From assembly GCA_900543915.1 (NCBI GenBank), contig UQTB01000002.1, positions 62,001 through 126,000 on the forward strand: DNA of 64,000 nt. Reading direction: 5' to 3'. This DNA comes from an uncultured Eubacteriales bacterium. Lineage in GTDB: Bacteria; Bacillota; Clostridia; Christensenellales; Borkfalkiaceae. The notes under the pieces were generated by a model that saw only the letters and a list, made by a program, of their open reading frames with translations, made no database searches and was not told where the DNA came from. This document shows, piece by piece, positions 54,398 to 62,154 of this stretch (position 1 is its first letter; the number at the start of each line of letters is the position of its first letter). Made by a program: the position numbers and the translations under genes.

Positions 54398-55551
54398 AAC
54401 AGATTCTGACGTTAAACAACATCAGCCCCGCGATCGGCGGCGTGTTCGACGGACAATTTTCCGTGTCCGCAGACTGCGCCGCCCCGGACGGCATTCTGGT
54501 GCGCAGCTTCGGAATGCACGACTATGCCCTGCCGGAGAGCGTCCTGGCGGTTGCACGCGCGGGAGCGGGAACCAACAACATTCCCGCCCAAGCATATGCC
54601 GAAAAGGGAGTCGTCGTGTTCAATACGCCGGGCGCCAACGCGAACGCCGTCAAGGAGCTGGTTATTGCCGCGCTTTTATTGGGCGCGCGTAAAATTATAC
54701 CCGCGATCGAATGGGTTAAAACACTTAAGGACAGCGAAGATTTAAACAAACGCGTGGAAAAGGGAAAATCAGCCTTTTCGGGCGGCGAACTGTACGGCAA
54801 AAAGCTGGGCGTAATCGGCTTGGGTGCGATCGGCGTACAGGTAGCGAACGCCGCCGTCGGGCTCGGCATGGAGGTCTTCGGGTACGATCCCTATTTATCC
54901 GTTTCCAACGCGCTGCTCCTATCCCGACACGTCAGCGAAATCAAGACGCTGGACGAATTATACGGACAGTGCGATTTTATCACCGTTCATATTCCCCTGA
55001 CCGATCAGAACAAAGACATGTTTGACGGACAGGCGTTTGCAAAAATGAAGGACGGCGCCGTGCTCGTCAACCTCGCCCGCGGCGAACTGGTCGACGTCCC
55101 TGCTCTGCTGAAAGCGCTTGCTTCCGGGAAAATCGGCCGGTATATCACCGATTTTCCGCATAACGATCTGATCGGCGCGGAAAACGCGATCTGCATTCCG
55201 CACCTCGGCGCGTCGACCGTGGAGGCGGAGGACAACTGCGCGGTGATGGCGGCAAAACAGCTGAAGGACTATTTGGAAAACGGCAATATCGCGAACAGCG
55301 TCAATTATCCGAACTGTTCGCTCCCCCGCTCGGGCAGATCCAGGATCACCCTGCATCACCTCAATCAGAACAGCATGATCGCAAAAATCACTTCCGTACT
55401 CGCGGAAAACGGAGCGAACATCGAAAATTTTGTCAACAAAAGCAGAGGAAATTACGCTTACAGCATCATTGACGTCAATACCGATATACCGGAATTTGCC
55501 ATTGATAAATTGCGGAAAATAGACGGCGTCATCCGCGTGCGCGTGATTTGA
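54394..55551 (+). CDS. serA: D-3-phosphoglycerate dehydrogenase
   Basis: First step of serine synthesis. At 385 residues it is the short SerA: substrate- and NAD-binding domains plus a C-terminal ACT domain (about 315-385, NSMIAKITSVLAENGANIEN). The NAD fold is GVIGLGAIGVQVANAAVGLG and the catalytic His is in CIPHLGAST. The ACT domain may give feedback control by serine. It ends just before a terminator. Confidence 0.95.
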   Translation: MKQILTLNNISPAIGGVFDGQFSVSADCAAPDGILVRSFGMHDYALPESVLAVARAGAGTNNIPAQAYAEKGVVVFNTPGANANAVKELVIAALLLGARKIIPAIEWVKTLKDSEDLNKRVEKGKSAFSGGELYGKKLGVIGLGAIGVQVANAAVGLGMEVFGYDPYLSVSNALLLSRHVSEIKTLDELYGQCDFITVHIPLTDQNKDMFDGQAFAKMKDGAVLVNLARGELVDVPALLKALASGKIGRYITDFPHNDLIGAENAICIPHLGASTVEAEDNCAVMAAKQLKDYLENGNIANSVNYPNCSLPRSGRSRITLHHLNQNSMIAKITSVLAENGANIENFVNKSRGNYAYSIIDVNTDIPEFAIDKLRKIDGVIRVRVI

Positions 55552-55577
55552 ATTGATCCGGCGTAATGGAAATCGTG

Positions 55578-55607
55578 AAACTCGGCTGATATCCGGCCGA
55601 GTTTTTT
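55578..55607 (+). terminator. Terminator after serA
   Basis: A nine-bp stem (AAACTCGGC with GCCGAGTTT) around a nine-base loop, followed by T residues. Confidence 0.8.
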
Positions 55608-55622
55608 CATATAAAAAACTGC

Positions 55623-55651
55623 TTGATAAAATAGTTTAAGTGTGCTATACT
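55623..55651 (+). promoter_or_regulatory. Promoter of the candidate small RNA
   Basis: TTGATA (55623-55628) and TATACT (55646-55651) with a 17-bp spacer. Transcription is predicted to begin near 55658, exactly at the first base of the long hairpin's left arm. Confidence 0.7.
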
Positions 55652-55657
55652 AAGCAT

Positions 55658-55850
55658 GCTACACAAATAAATATATTTTAAAAATGAACAAACAAGGGGT
55701 TATTATACTCTTTTTTGGTCATACTCCCATCATAGTAATTTGTTAAAAATGCAAATTCCAAATGGGAATGTTTGTTCATTTCTATTTATTTGTGTAGCAA
55801 CAAGGAGTTTGCGTTTTATGTGCGTAACTCCGGTTGCGCACTTTTTTATT
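55658..55850 (+). ncRNA. Candidate structured small RNA, about 193 nt
   Basis: Left arm 55658-55673 (GCTACACAAATAAATA) pairs perfectly with 55783-55798. After an asymmetric loop (8 nt against 1), 55682-55694 pairs with 55769-55781 for 13 bp. The 74-nt head can form two smaller hairpins: 55700-55706 with 55732-55738, and 55756-55759 with 55765-55768. A sigma-A promoter ends seven bases upstream, and an intrinsic terminator follows. No protein frame spans it. The length resembles 6S RNA, but the asymmetric bulge does not clearly match. A MITE-like element is an alternative. Confidence 0.5.
55820..55847 (+). terminator. Terminator of the candidate small RNA
   Basis: A nine-bp stem (GTGCGTAAC with GTTGCGCAC, one G-U pair) with a TCCG loop, followed by six T residues. 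An alternative pairing of GGAGTT (55804-55809) with AACTCC (55826-55831) would disrupt it. Confidence 0.7.
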
Positions 55851-55951
55851 TTAAAACGGTGCGACTATATATAAGGAGCATCGTATGAATGGCGGCGAAT
55901 ACGGCCTCAACCAATGCTAAAAATGCTAAAAAAGACGAATTTTATACAATG

Positions 55952-55990
55952 AAACGGGACATGCTGCCGTCCCGGCGCATGCCCCGTTTT
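55952..55990. terminator. Imperfect hairpin between the small-RNA region and rubrerythrin
   Basis: A 13-bp stem with one mismatch (55952-55964 with 55977-55989) around a GC-rich loop. It is positioned to end the minus-strand rubrerythrin message and also to stop plus-strand read-through. Confidence 0.55.
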
Positions 55991-56009
55991 GTTTCCGTGT
56001 AACTATATT

Positions 56010-56558
56010 TTATTTGTTGAAGTATCTCTTCAGCAGTCCCTCGAAGGCTTTGCCGTGACGTGCTTCGTCGCGCGCCATTTCGTGCACGGTGTCGTGGATG
56101 GCATCCAGCCCCAGTTCCTTTGCCTTTTTCGCGAGTTCAAATTTCCCCATGGTAGCGCCGTTTTCCGCCTCCACTCTCATTTCGAGATTCTTTTTGGTGG
56201 AATCCGTTACGACTTCACCCAGCAGTTCCGCAAACTTCGCGGCGTGTTCCGCCTCTTCGTAAGCCGCCTTTTCCCAGTAGAGACCGATCTCGGGATACCC
56301 CTCTCTGTGCGCGACGCGCGCCATCGCCAGATACATGCCGACTTCGGTGCACTCGCCGTTGAAGTTCATTCTCAGCCCTTCGATGATCTCGGGATCTACG
56401 CCCTTCGCAACGCCGACGACGTGTTCAGCCGCCCAGACTTTTTCATTTTCCACGACTTCCGTGAATTTGGAAGCGGGCGCTTTGCACTGAGGGCAGAATT
56501 CGGGGGCGCTGTCCCCTTCGTGAACATAACCGCAGATTTGGCAAACAAATTTTTTCAT
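56010..56558 (-). CDS. Reverse rubrerythrin (NADH-peroxidase component)
   Basis: Non-haem diiron peroxide-reducing protein, 182 residues. The rubredoxin-like iron site is at the N-terminus ([11 protein letters not shown] and CPQCKAP), and the ferritin-like diiron domain follows ([17 protein letters not shown] and [14 protein letters not shown], then [11 protein letters not shown]). This domain order is the reverse of classical rubrerythrin, hence the name. These detoxify hydrogen peroxide and oxygen in anaerobes. It follows perR after 33 bp, so it is in the same unit and probably derepressed by peroxide. Confidence 0.92.
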   Translation of the reverse strand: MKKFVCQICGYVHEGDSAPEFCPQCKAPASKFTEVVENEKVWAAEHVVGVAKGVDPEIIEGLRMNFNGECTEVGMYLAMARVAHREGYPEIGLYWEKAAYEEAEHAAKFAELLGEVVTDSTKKNLEMRVEAENGATMGKFELAKKAKELGLDAIHDTVHEMARDEARHGKAFEGLLKRYFNK

Positions 56559-56591
56559 AACGTTCTCCTTTTTCCTTTTTTGCAGATTTTA

Positions 56592-56957
56592 TTATTTCAA
56601 ACAATCCGAGCAGACGCCGTAATAGATGCATTTTTCATCTTCCACGACAAAGCCCGCGTCGGACAGTTCTTCCGGTATTTCCGATTTGACATATAAGTCT
56701 ACGATCTTACCGCACTTCTTACAGATAAAATGACGGTGGGAATCCACATGGCCGTCATAGTGCAGCTTTTTATCCATCGTCTCGAGCGTTACGAGATCTC
56801 CGTTTTCCGCCAGGCATTTCAGATTGCGGTATACCGTTCCCAAACTGATGGAAGGCTCGACGGCCTTCGCCTGCTCGTAGACCTCCTCCGCCGTAGGGTG
56901 AGAAAAACTCGCCTTCACCAAATTCAAAACCAATTCTCTCTGGCGGGAATATCTCAT
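56592..56957 (-). CDS. perR: Fur-family regulator, PerR type
   Basis: A 121-residue peroxide-sensing repressor. A winged helix has HPTAEEVYEQAKAVEPSISL and GTVYRNLKCLAENGDLV. The metal sites are HFICKKCGKIVDL and the C-terminal CSDC, two CxxC pairs that hold structural zinc. Shortness and the neighbouring rubrerythrin support PerR over Fur. Its own operator overlaps the -10 box, so autoregulation is likely. The ATG is preceded by AAGGAGGCGCA. Confidence 0.88.
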   Translation of the reverse strand: MRYSRQRELVLNLVKASFSHPTAEEVYEQAKAVEPSISLGTVYRNLKCLAENGDLVTLETMDKKLHYDGHVDSHRHFICKKCGKIVDLYVKSEIPEELSDAGFVVEDEKCIYYGVCSDCLK

Positions 56958-56972
56958 TGCGCCTCCTTAAAC

Positions 56973-56995
56973 AATAATGATTATCATTATTATAA
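56973..56995 (-). promoter_or_regulatory. Fur/PerR-type operator at the perR promoter
   Basis: A perfect 19-bp palindrome (56973-56991, half AATAATGAT) overlaps a 15-base PerR-like box on the minus strand (56981-56995, TTATAATAATGATAA), which differs from the consensus TTATAATNATTATAA at one position. Both overlap the -10 box, which fits repression by the adjacent regulator. Confidence 0.8.
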
Positions 56996-57017
56996 CTGCA
57001 AAAAATAAATTTGTCAA
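56989..57017 (-). promoter_or_regulatory. Promoter of perR-rubrerythrin
   Basis: Minus-strand TTGACA (57012-57017) and TATAAT (56989-56994) with a 17-bp spacer, both perfect consensus hexamers. It is the best promoter in the window. Confidence 0.85.
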
Positions 57018-57022
57018 GAGTT

Positions 57023-57706
57023 TCAGCAAAATTTTTTTAAAATTTTAAGGGAAATTTTTGCGCCGTAAATATTCTTCCCCTCTGCAACAAATTTATTTTC
57101 GTATTCGGTGGGAAGATTCTCCCAGCCGTCGCGGACGATATCATCCGTCTGCATCATAATTTCAAAGCCGTTTTCAGAATAAGAGCGCAGCGAATACGCA
57201 AAAAACGCCGCATTATCCGTTTTTTGCGCGATCACTCCGTCTTCCGTCAGCAGTTCCCTGTAAATCTTCAGAAATTTAGGATGCGTGAGTCGATGATTGG
57301 CATACGTCTTTTTGGGATACGGACAGGAAAAGTTGAGGTAAATCGCCCGTATTTTATGAGACGGGAGATAATAGAGGAGATTTTCCGCGCTGACGTTGAG
57401 AAAGCGCAGATTTTCCCGTCCCCTCTCGCGCGCCGTTTCCGCCGCGCACACGATCACGTTGCTCACGCGTTCCACCGCCAAATAACCGACGTCGGGATGA
57501 AGTCCGGAAAGCCGGTCGATAAATCCGCCCTTGCCGCAGCCGATCTCCAGTTCCACCGGTTTTTCTCCGAACAGTGCTTCCAGATCCACGGGATCGGCCT
57601 TACAGCGCGCCGGGTCAAAATAAAAACCCTCGCGCTCAACCGCCGCGAGATACCCGCGAACGGCATCCAGCCGTTCCTGCAAATGCTTTTTGCGCCTCAT
57701 TCTCAT
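57023..57706 (-). CDS. trmB: tRNA (guanine-N7-)-methyltransferase, with altered DPWP motif
   Basis: Methylates G46 of tRNA. At 227 residues, the opening MRMRRKKHLQERL is usual for TrmB. The SAM motif is ELEIGCGKGGFIDRL. The normally conserved NFSDPWPK segment reads NFSCPYPKKTYANHRLTHPK, with Cys for Asp and Tyr for Trp. The C-terminal TEYENKFVAEGKNIY motif is present. The predicted transcription start is at or within a base or two of the ATG, so the message may be leaderless. It ends just before the perR promoter. Confidence 0.88.
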   Translation of the reverse strand: MRMRRKKHLQERLDAVRGYLAAVEREGFYFDPARCKADPVDLEALFGEKPVELEIGCGKGGFIDRLSGLHPDVGYLAVERVSNVIVCAAETARERGRENLRFLNVSAENLLYYLPSHKIRAIYLNFSCPYPKKTYANHRLTHPKFLKIYRELLTEDGVIAQKTDNAAFFAYSLRSYSENGFEIMMQTDDIVRDGWENLPTEYENKFVAEGKNIYGAKISLKILKKFC

Positions 57707-57712
57707 ATCAGA

Positions 57713-57741
57713 ATTGTAACACGAAAAAACAGAATCGTCAA
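57713..57741 (-). promoter_or_regulatory. Promoter of trmB
   Basis: Minus-strand TTGACG (57736-57741) and TACAAT (57713-57718) with a 17-bp spacer. The expected start near 57706 coincides with the trmB ATG. Confidence 0.6.
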
Positions 57742-57751
57742 CGTTTCTCAG

Positions 57752-57779
57752 TTGACATTTTTCAAAATTGTGCTATAAT
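57752..57779 (+). promoter_or_regulatory. Promoter of the small orphan gene at 57798
   Basis: TTGACA (57752-57757) and TATAAT (57774-57779) with a 16-bp spacer, both perfect hexamers. The GGAGG ribosome site lies right at the start of the message. Confidence 0.75.
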
Positions 57780-57797
57780 AATAGCGGAGGTATAGAT

Positions 57798-58148
57798 ATG
57801 GGTTTTTTTGATAAAGTTTCGGATGCAATCATTACTGCAGAGATGGTCTTCGAAAAAGAGTGCCGCTCTTTTACCTGCTACGGCTTGGAAGACATCACCA
57901 AAAATGTGGAGATCAAAGGTAAAATCATCGATAAGGATAATAACCTGATTCAATTTTCGGGGAATATCCTGGTGGAGACGAAATCCCTTTACGGCAAAAA
58001 ATTTCTGATCGACGATCAGAACAAAATCATGGAGCTCGACCTGGATTCGGTGGAGACCAAGATGGAAGAGGTCCAGCAGAAAACCAAGACCGCACAGGTC
58101 GAAACATCCATCGTAAAATTCAACTACCGTAAACTGGAATTGATTTAA
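57798..58148 (+). CDS. Hypothetical small soluble protein
   Basis: A 116-residue protein from the ATG that follows GCGGAGGTATAGAT; a longer start ten codons upstream overlaps the promoter and is rejected. It begins MGFFDKVSDAIITAEMVFEK and has a beta-rich middle (VEIKGKIIDKDNNLIQFSG, then LVETKSLYGKKFLID) and a helical EEVQQKTKTAQVE segment. It has no signal peptide and is not recognised as a named family. It stands alone between a strong promoter and a terminator. Confidence 0.65.
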   Translation: MGFFDKVSDAIITAEMVFEKECRSFTCYGLEDITKNVEIKGKIIDKDNNLIQFSGNILVETKSLYGKKFLIDDQNKIMELDLDSVETKMEEVQQKTKTAQVETSIVKFNYRKLELI

Positions 58149-58180
58149 AACGGCACATTGCCGCCCGTACCCGACACATG

Positions 58181-58225
58181 AAAACAGCGCATGGCGCCGC
58201 TCTCCGCGGCAGAATGCGCTGTTTT
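58181..58225. terminator. Bidirectional terminator between the orphan gene and aminotransferase
   Basis: A 12-bp outer stem (AAAACAGCGCAT with ATGCGCTGTTTT) with an inner GCCGC/GCGGC stem. It has a T-run on the right and A residues on the left. It separates two converging genes. Confidence 0.85.
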
Positions 58226-58257
58226 TTTCGCTCATTTATGTTTTTTTCTTTCCCCCG

Positions 58258-59448
58258 TCAGCCGCGGTACTCCTCCATCAAAGCCTTGAACGCGGGGAGC
58301 GCCCGTTCAATCTGTTCGGTCGATACGCAGTACGCGATCCGCACAAATCCCTTCACGCCGAACCCGTCGCACGGGACCAGCAAGAGCTCGTGCCTTTTCG
58401 CCCTCTCGCAAAAAGCGGCCGCGTCCGGCTCGGGCGTTTCGACAAAGAGATAAAAAGCGCCGTCCGGCTTGATGCAGTGATAACCGAAGGAGACCAATCC
58501 CTCATACAGCAGTTTCCGGTTTCTCTCGTATACAGAAATATCGGACAGCTGGCCGACGCATTCGCGGACGACAAACTGAAACAGGCTCGGGGCGCAGACA
58601 TAGCCCAAAGACCGCCCCGCCCCCAAAACGGCCAAATAGACGCTGACGGCATCCTCTGCATCCGGCGAAACCATGACGTAACCGATCCGTTCCCCCGGCA
58701 GAGAAAGGGTCTTGGAATAAGAATAGCAGACTAAGGTATTGGCATAATACCGCGGAATAAAGGGGACAAAAACGCCGCCATACACCAGTTCGCGGTAGGG
58801 TTCGTCCGTGACGATATAGATCGGATGCCCGTATTCCTCTTGTTTCCGTCTGAGAATATCCGAAAGTTTAACGATCGTCTCCTCCGTATAAACCACGCCG
58901 CTGGGATTATTCGGCGAATTGACGATCACCGCCTTGGTGAGCGGAGACAGCCTGCTTTCAAAATCGCCGAAATCGATCTGGAAAGTGTCCCGTTCGGGTT
59001 CGGATACCACCAGTGTTCCGCCCGCCTGCGCCACAAAGACTTTGTATTCCGTAAAATACGGAGCAAAGACCACGCATTCATCTCCCCGGTTCAACAACCC
59101 CGTCAATGAGACGGACAACGATGCCGCCGCGCCCGCCGTCATATAGATAAAATCGGGCGAAACAACATAATTATGTCTGTCATAAAGATGATCGGAAATC
59201 GCTTTTCTTACCGAATAATCTCCTTGCGCAGAAGTGTACCCGTGAAGCGCGACCGCGTCTTCGTGTTCGATTAAGTTTAAAATTGTTTTTTTGACCGAAT
59301 CCGGCGGCGCGACGGAAGGATTCCCGATGGAAAAATCATACACGTTTTCCGCGCCGATCTCCTTCTTTCTCATTTTTGCATACTCAAAAATCTCCCTGAT
59401 GACCGAGCGCTGATTTCCCAGCTGAAACATACTTTCATTTACATTCAT
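58258..59448 (-). CDS. PLP-dependent class I aminotransferase (aspartate-aminotransferase type)
   Basis: A 396-residue fold-type I aminotransferase. The substrate-binding region has VYDFSIGNPSVAPP, NSPNNPSGVVYTEET, and the PLP Lys in SYSKTLSLPGERIGY. The last carries the LPGERIGY motif typical of subgroup I-gamma aspartate aminotransferases. The amino acid specificity cannot be fixed from sequence. It overlaps the nnr stop by four bases and is last in the tyrS operon. Confidence 0.88.
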   Translation of the reverse strand: MNVNESMFQLGNQRSVIREIFEYAKMRKKEIGAENVYDFSIGNPSVAPPDSVKKTILNLIEHEDAVALHGYTSAQGDYSVRKAISDHLYDRHNYVVSPDFIYMTAGAAASLSVSLTGLLNRGDECVVFAPYFTEYKVFVAQAGGTLVVSEPERDTFQIDFGDFESRLSPLTKAVIVNSPNNPSGVVYTEETIVKLSDILRRKQEEYGHPIYIVTDEPYRELVYGGVFVPFIPRYYANTLVCYSYSKTLSLPGERIGYVMVSPDAEDAVSVYLAVLGAGRSLGYVCAPSLFQFVVRECVGQLSDISVYERNRKLLYEGLVSFGYHCIKPDGAFYLFVETPEPDAAAFCERAKRHELLLVPCDGFGVKGFVRIAYCVSTEQIERALPAFKALMEEYRG

Positions 59449-60908
59449 TTTCTTTCTCCTTCTTCTCTTCCCAGAGAACGCAGCACTTCACCCACTTTTC
59501 CGACTACTTCCGAAGGCGTCATTGCGTAAGCGGTCAGTTCCTTTTCCGCGCGTTCCCCCGCCTTGCCCATCATCCAGCTGCCGACAGACGCCGCAGAGAA
59601 TGCGTCCAAACCCCTTGCCGCCAGGCCGACGATAAAACCGGATAGCACGTCTCCGCTCCCGCCCTTCGCCATGCCGGAGGAACCGGTTGCATTGAAGCAC
59701 ACGCGCTCTCCGTCCGTGAGAACGGAAACACAGCTCTTTAGCAGCACCGTTACGCCGTGTTCCGCCGCGAAACTACGCGCCGACCCGACGGGATCGTTTA
59801 AAATCACTTCGGCAGACTTTCCGGACAATCGGGAAAATTCGCCGACGTGCGGCGTCAGGAGTACATCTCCTCTTCGCCGCTTTAGAATTTCAATGCCGTG
59901 AACAGACAGGGCGTTCAGCGCGTCCGCATCGATCACCAGGACACCGGGAAAATGCTCGATCAGATACGAGACAATCGAATAAACCGCATCTGAAGCCCCC
60001 ATGCCCATTCCGACAGCTACCGCACGGCTGTTCGCGCAGATCTCTTCCAACACCGCGGGATCGCAGATAAGATCCCCGTTCTCCTCCGGCAAAGCATATT
60101 TCATGGTGCATTCGGGGACCTTTCCCATATATAAGTCAAAGAGCCCGGCCGGAACGGCGAGATTGACGTAACCGCATCCCATCTTCAGCGCCGCGGCGCC
60201 CTGCGCCGCCAGCAATACGGCGCCCGAATATGCGCGGCTTCCGCCGATCAGACAGCTTTTACCGAACATTCCCTTGTGCACGTTGCGCGCGCGGTCGGGG
60301 AAAAAAGCGGCGATATCTTCCCGCTCCAGACAATATCCGTAGTTATCTTCCCACAGACTGATGCCGATATCCGCAGTGACCGTTTCGCCCGCATAATTGA
60401 TGCCGTCGTTTATAAGATGCCCGTATTTCAGCTCCTGAATCGCAACCGTCATATCAGCCCGCACGGCGGCGCCCATCGGAAAACCGGTATCCGCATTCAC
60501 TCCGCTCGCGATATCGCATGCGACCACAAATGCACCCGAAGCATTGATCGCCTCGATTGCCGCACGGTATTTCCCCTCCGGCGCGCGGTTCAGTCCGATC
60601 CCGAAAATACAGTCCACGACGATATCGTACGCGCCTTGAAAGACGCCGTCAGAAGACTGTTCCACCCAAAAGACGTCCGGCTGAAAGCCGTGCGACAGGG
60701 CGAGCGACTGCGCCGCGGCGGCGCCATCCTTCCCGTTGTTCCCGCGGCCGCAGACGAATAATACCCGCCCTCCGCGAAATCTCTTCCTGATCGCCCCTGC
60801 CAGCGCCTCGCCCGCACGCAGGATCAGATCCTCTTCCGGAATCCCCAGGCGCTCGATCGTATAGCGGTCGCCTTCCCGCATCTGCGCGATCGTCAATACG
60901 CGTCGCAT
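59445..60908 (-). CDS. nnr: Bifunctional NAD(P)H-hydrate epimerase/ADP-dependent dehydratase
   Basis: Repairs damaged hydrated NAD(P)H. At 487 residues it is a fusion. An N-terminal YjeF epimerase domain (about 1-210, with VLFVCGRGNNGKDGAAAAQS) is joined to a C-terminal ribokinase-like dehydratase (about 220-487). The latter has a GKSCLIGGSRAYSGA opening and the GMAKGGSGDVLSGFIVGL motif. Both catalytic regions look intact. The start overlaps recX by 16 bases. Confidence 0.92.
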   Translation of the reverse strand: MRRVLTIAQMREGDRYTIERLGIPEEDLILRAGEALAGAIRKRFRGGRVLFVCGRGNNGKDGAAAAQSLALSHGFQPDVFWVEQSSDGVFQGAYDIVVDCIFGIGLNRAPEGKYRAAIEAINASGAFVVACDIASGVNADTGFPMGAAVRADMTVAIQELKYGHLINDGINYAGETVTADIGISLWEDNYGYCLEREDIAAFFPDRARNVHKGMFGKSCLIGGSRAYSGAVLLAAQGAAALKMGCGYVNLAVPAGLFDLYMGKVPECTMKYALPEENGDLICDPAVLEEICANSRAVAVGMGMGASDAVYSIVSYLIEHFPGVLVIDADALNALSVHGIEILKRRRGDVLLTPHVGEFSRLSGKSAEVILNDPVGSARSFAAEHGVTVLLKSCVSVLTDGERVCFNATGSSGMAKGGSGDVLSGFIVGLAARGLDAFSAASVGSWMMGKAGERAEKELTAYAMTPSEVVGKVGEVLRSLGREEGERK

Positions 60909-61519
60909 GATTCTTCCTCCAATCCCCTGATCGCCTGTTTGCAGATCTCGTAAGCGTATCCTTTGGACAGCAAATAACGATAGGTCTTTTGTACGGCGTT
61001 TTCTTCTCCGCGCCGCCTGGCATAATATTTTTCCGCCGTCGCCCGGGCGCCGCTCAGCTGCCGATCTTCCGCGTCTTCCAACGCGCGGTCGATTTCCTCC
61101 GGCGCTATCCCCTTCTGAAAGAGCTCGCAGCGCATCAGCCGTTCCCCCTTCTTTTCACCGTATGCCTTGACGTAGGCCTTCGCGTAAGCGCCGTCGTCCA
61201 GATAGCCGTAATATTCCAGCTTTTCGAGACATGCTTCTATTACGCCGCCCAAATATCCTTTCTTTTCCAGGTGATCCGCGATCTGCCTTTTCGTCTTCAT
61301 CGCGTTCGAGAGAAAATTGAGGGCACAGTCGAACGCCTGAAGCCGCTCGCTTTCCATCTGCATGGCTTCCAGCTCCTCCGCGGCGACGGCGGTTCCCGCT
61401 TTCAGCCGATATTTCACCACGGTCTCCGCCTGCAGCCCGCAGAAGAACGCGCCGTCCACAAAGATATTGCAGCGATCCTTTTTTTTCTTTTGCGCCGTGA
61501 TTTCCGTTATGACCGCCAT
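60893..61519 (-). CDS. recX: Regulatory protein RecX
   Basis: Inhibitor/modulator of RecA. At 208 residues it has the helical repeats of RecX, such as ALNFLSNAMKTKRQIADHLE and YGYLDDGAYAKAYVKAY, with KRTY-like YRYLLSKGYAYE near the C-terminus. Its start overlaps the yigZ-like gene by 13 bases. The recA gene is not in the window. Confidence 0.88.
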   Translation of the reverse strand: MAVITEITAQKKKKDRCNIFVDGAFFCGLQAETVVKYRLKAGTAVAAEELEAMQMESERLQAFDCALNFLSNAMKTKRQIADHLEKKGYLGGVIEACLEKLEYYGYLDDGAYAKAYVKAYGEKKGERLMRCELFQKGIAPEEIDRALEDAEDRQLSGARATAEKYYARRRGEENAVQKTYRYLLSKGYAYEICKQAIRGLEEESCDAY

Positions 61520-62154
61520 GCTCCCTCCGCAAACGCAGCATAATGCGTTTCTCCCTCTGCCAGCGAAACCTTGCCTGCAAAATAGTCGGTCAGCCGTGCG
61601 GTAAACGCGCCGTATTCCCCGCAGGGAACAGAGAGCGCGAGGGAAACCTCGTCTGTAAAATCCGTCCGCTCTACGACTGCCTGCTCCCGCTCGAGAAACT
61701 GAAGCATTTTCGGATACTGATCATAGGTCAGCTTTAATAAACCGGTCTTGACCAGGCGGTTCTCCACGATCCGCGCGCCGTCCAGCGCCTTTGACACGCT
61801 CTCCGCATAGGCGCGGACCAAACCGCCCGCGCCCAGCTTGATGCCGCCGAAATAACGCGTCACAACCGCCGCCGTTTTCATTATTTTTCTGTTTTTCAGC
61901 ACTTCCAGCATAGGCATTCCCGCCGTTCCCTGCGGCTCGCCGTCATCCGAATACTTCATGACGTTGCCGATTTCATCCGCGATATAAGCGTAGCAGTTGT
62001 GCGTGGCGAGCGAATGCGTCTTTCGCATCCCAGCGATAAACTGCTTTGCAGCCTCCTCATCCGCCACTTCCCGCAGCGTACAGATGAACTTCGAGCGCTC
62101 GATCACGATGGTATTTTCCGCCACACCCTGTACGCTCAGATAAGACTCTTTCAT
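61507..62154 (-). CDS. YigZ/IMPACT family protein
   Basis: A 215-residue UPF0029 protein. The IMPACT domain (about 18-125) has [44 protein letters not shown] and [22 protein letters not shown]-terminal ferredoxin-like domain (DUF1949) follows. Its function in bacteria is unclear. It overlaps the tyrS stop by four bases. Confidence 0.92.
   Translation of the reverse strand: MKESYLSVQGVAENTIVIERSKFICTLREVADEEAAKQFIAGMRKTHSLATHNCYAYIADEIGNVMKYSDDGEPQGTAGMPMLEVLKNRKIMKTAAVVTRYFGGIKLGAGGLVRAYAESVSKALDGARIVENRLVKTGLLKLTYDQYPKMLQFLEREQAVVERTDFTDEVSLALSVPCGEYGAFTARLTDYFAGKVSLAEGETHYAAFAEGAWRS

Noticed and set aside
55658..55850. Calling the hairpin RNA a definite 6S RNA
   Set aside because: Length and promoter fit, but the central bubble is 8 nt against 1 nt and not the usual symmetric open bubble; identity left open.
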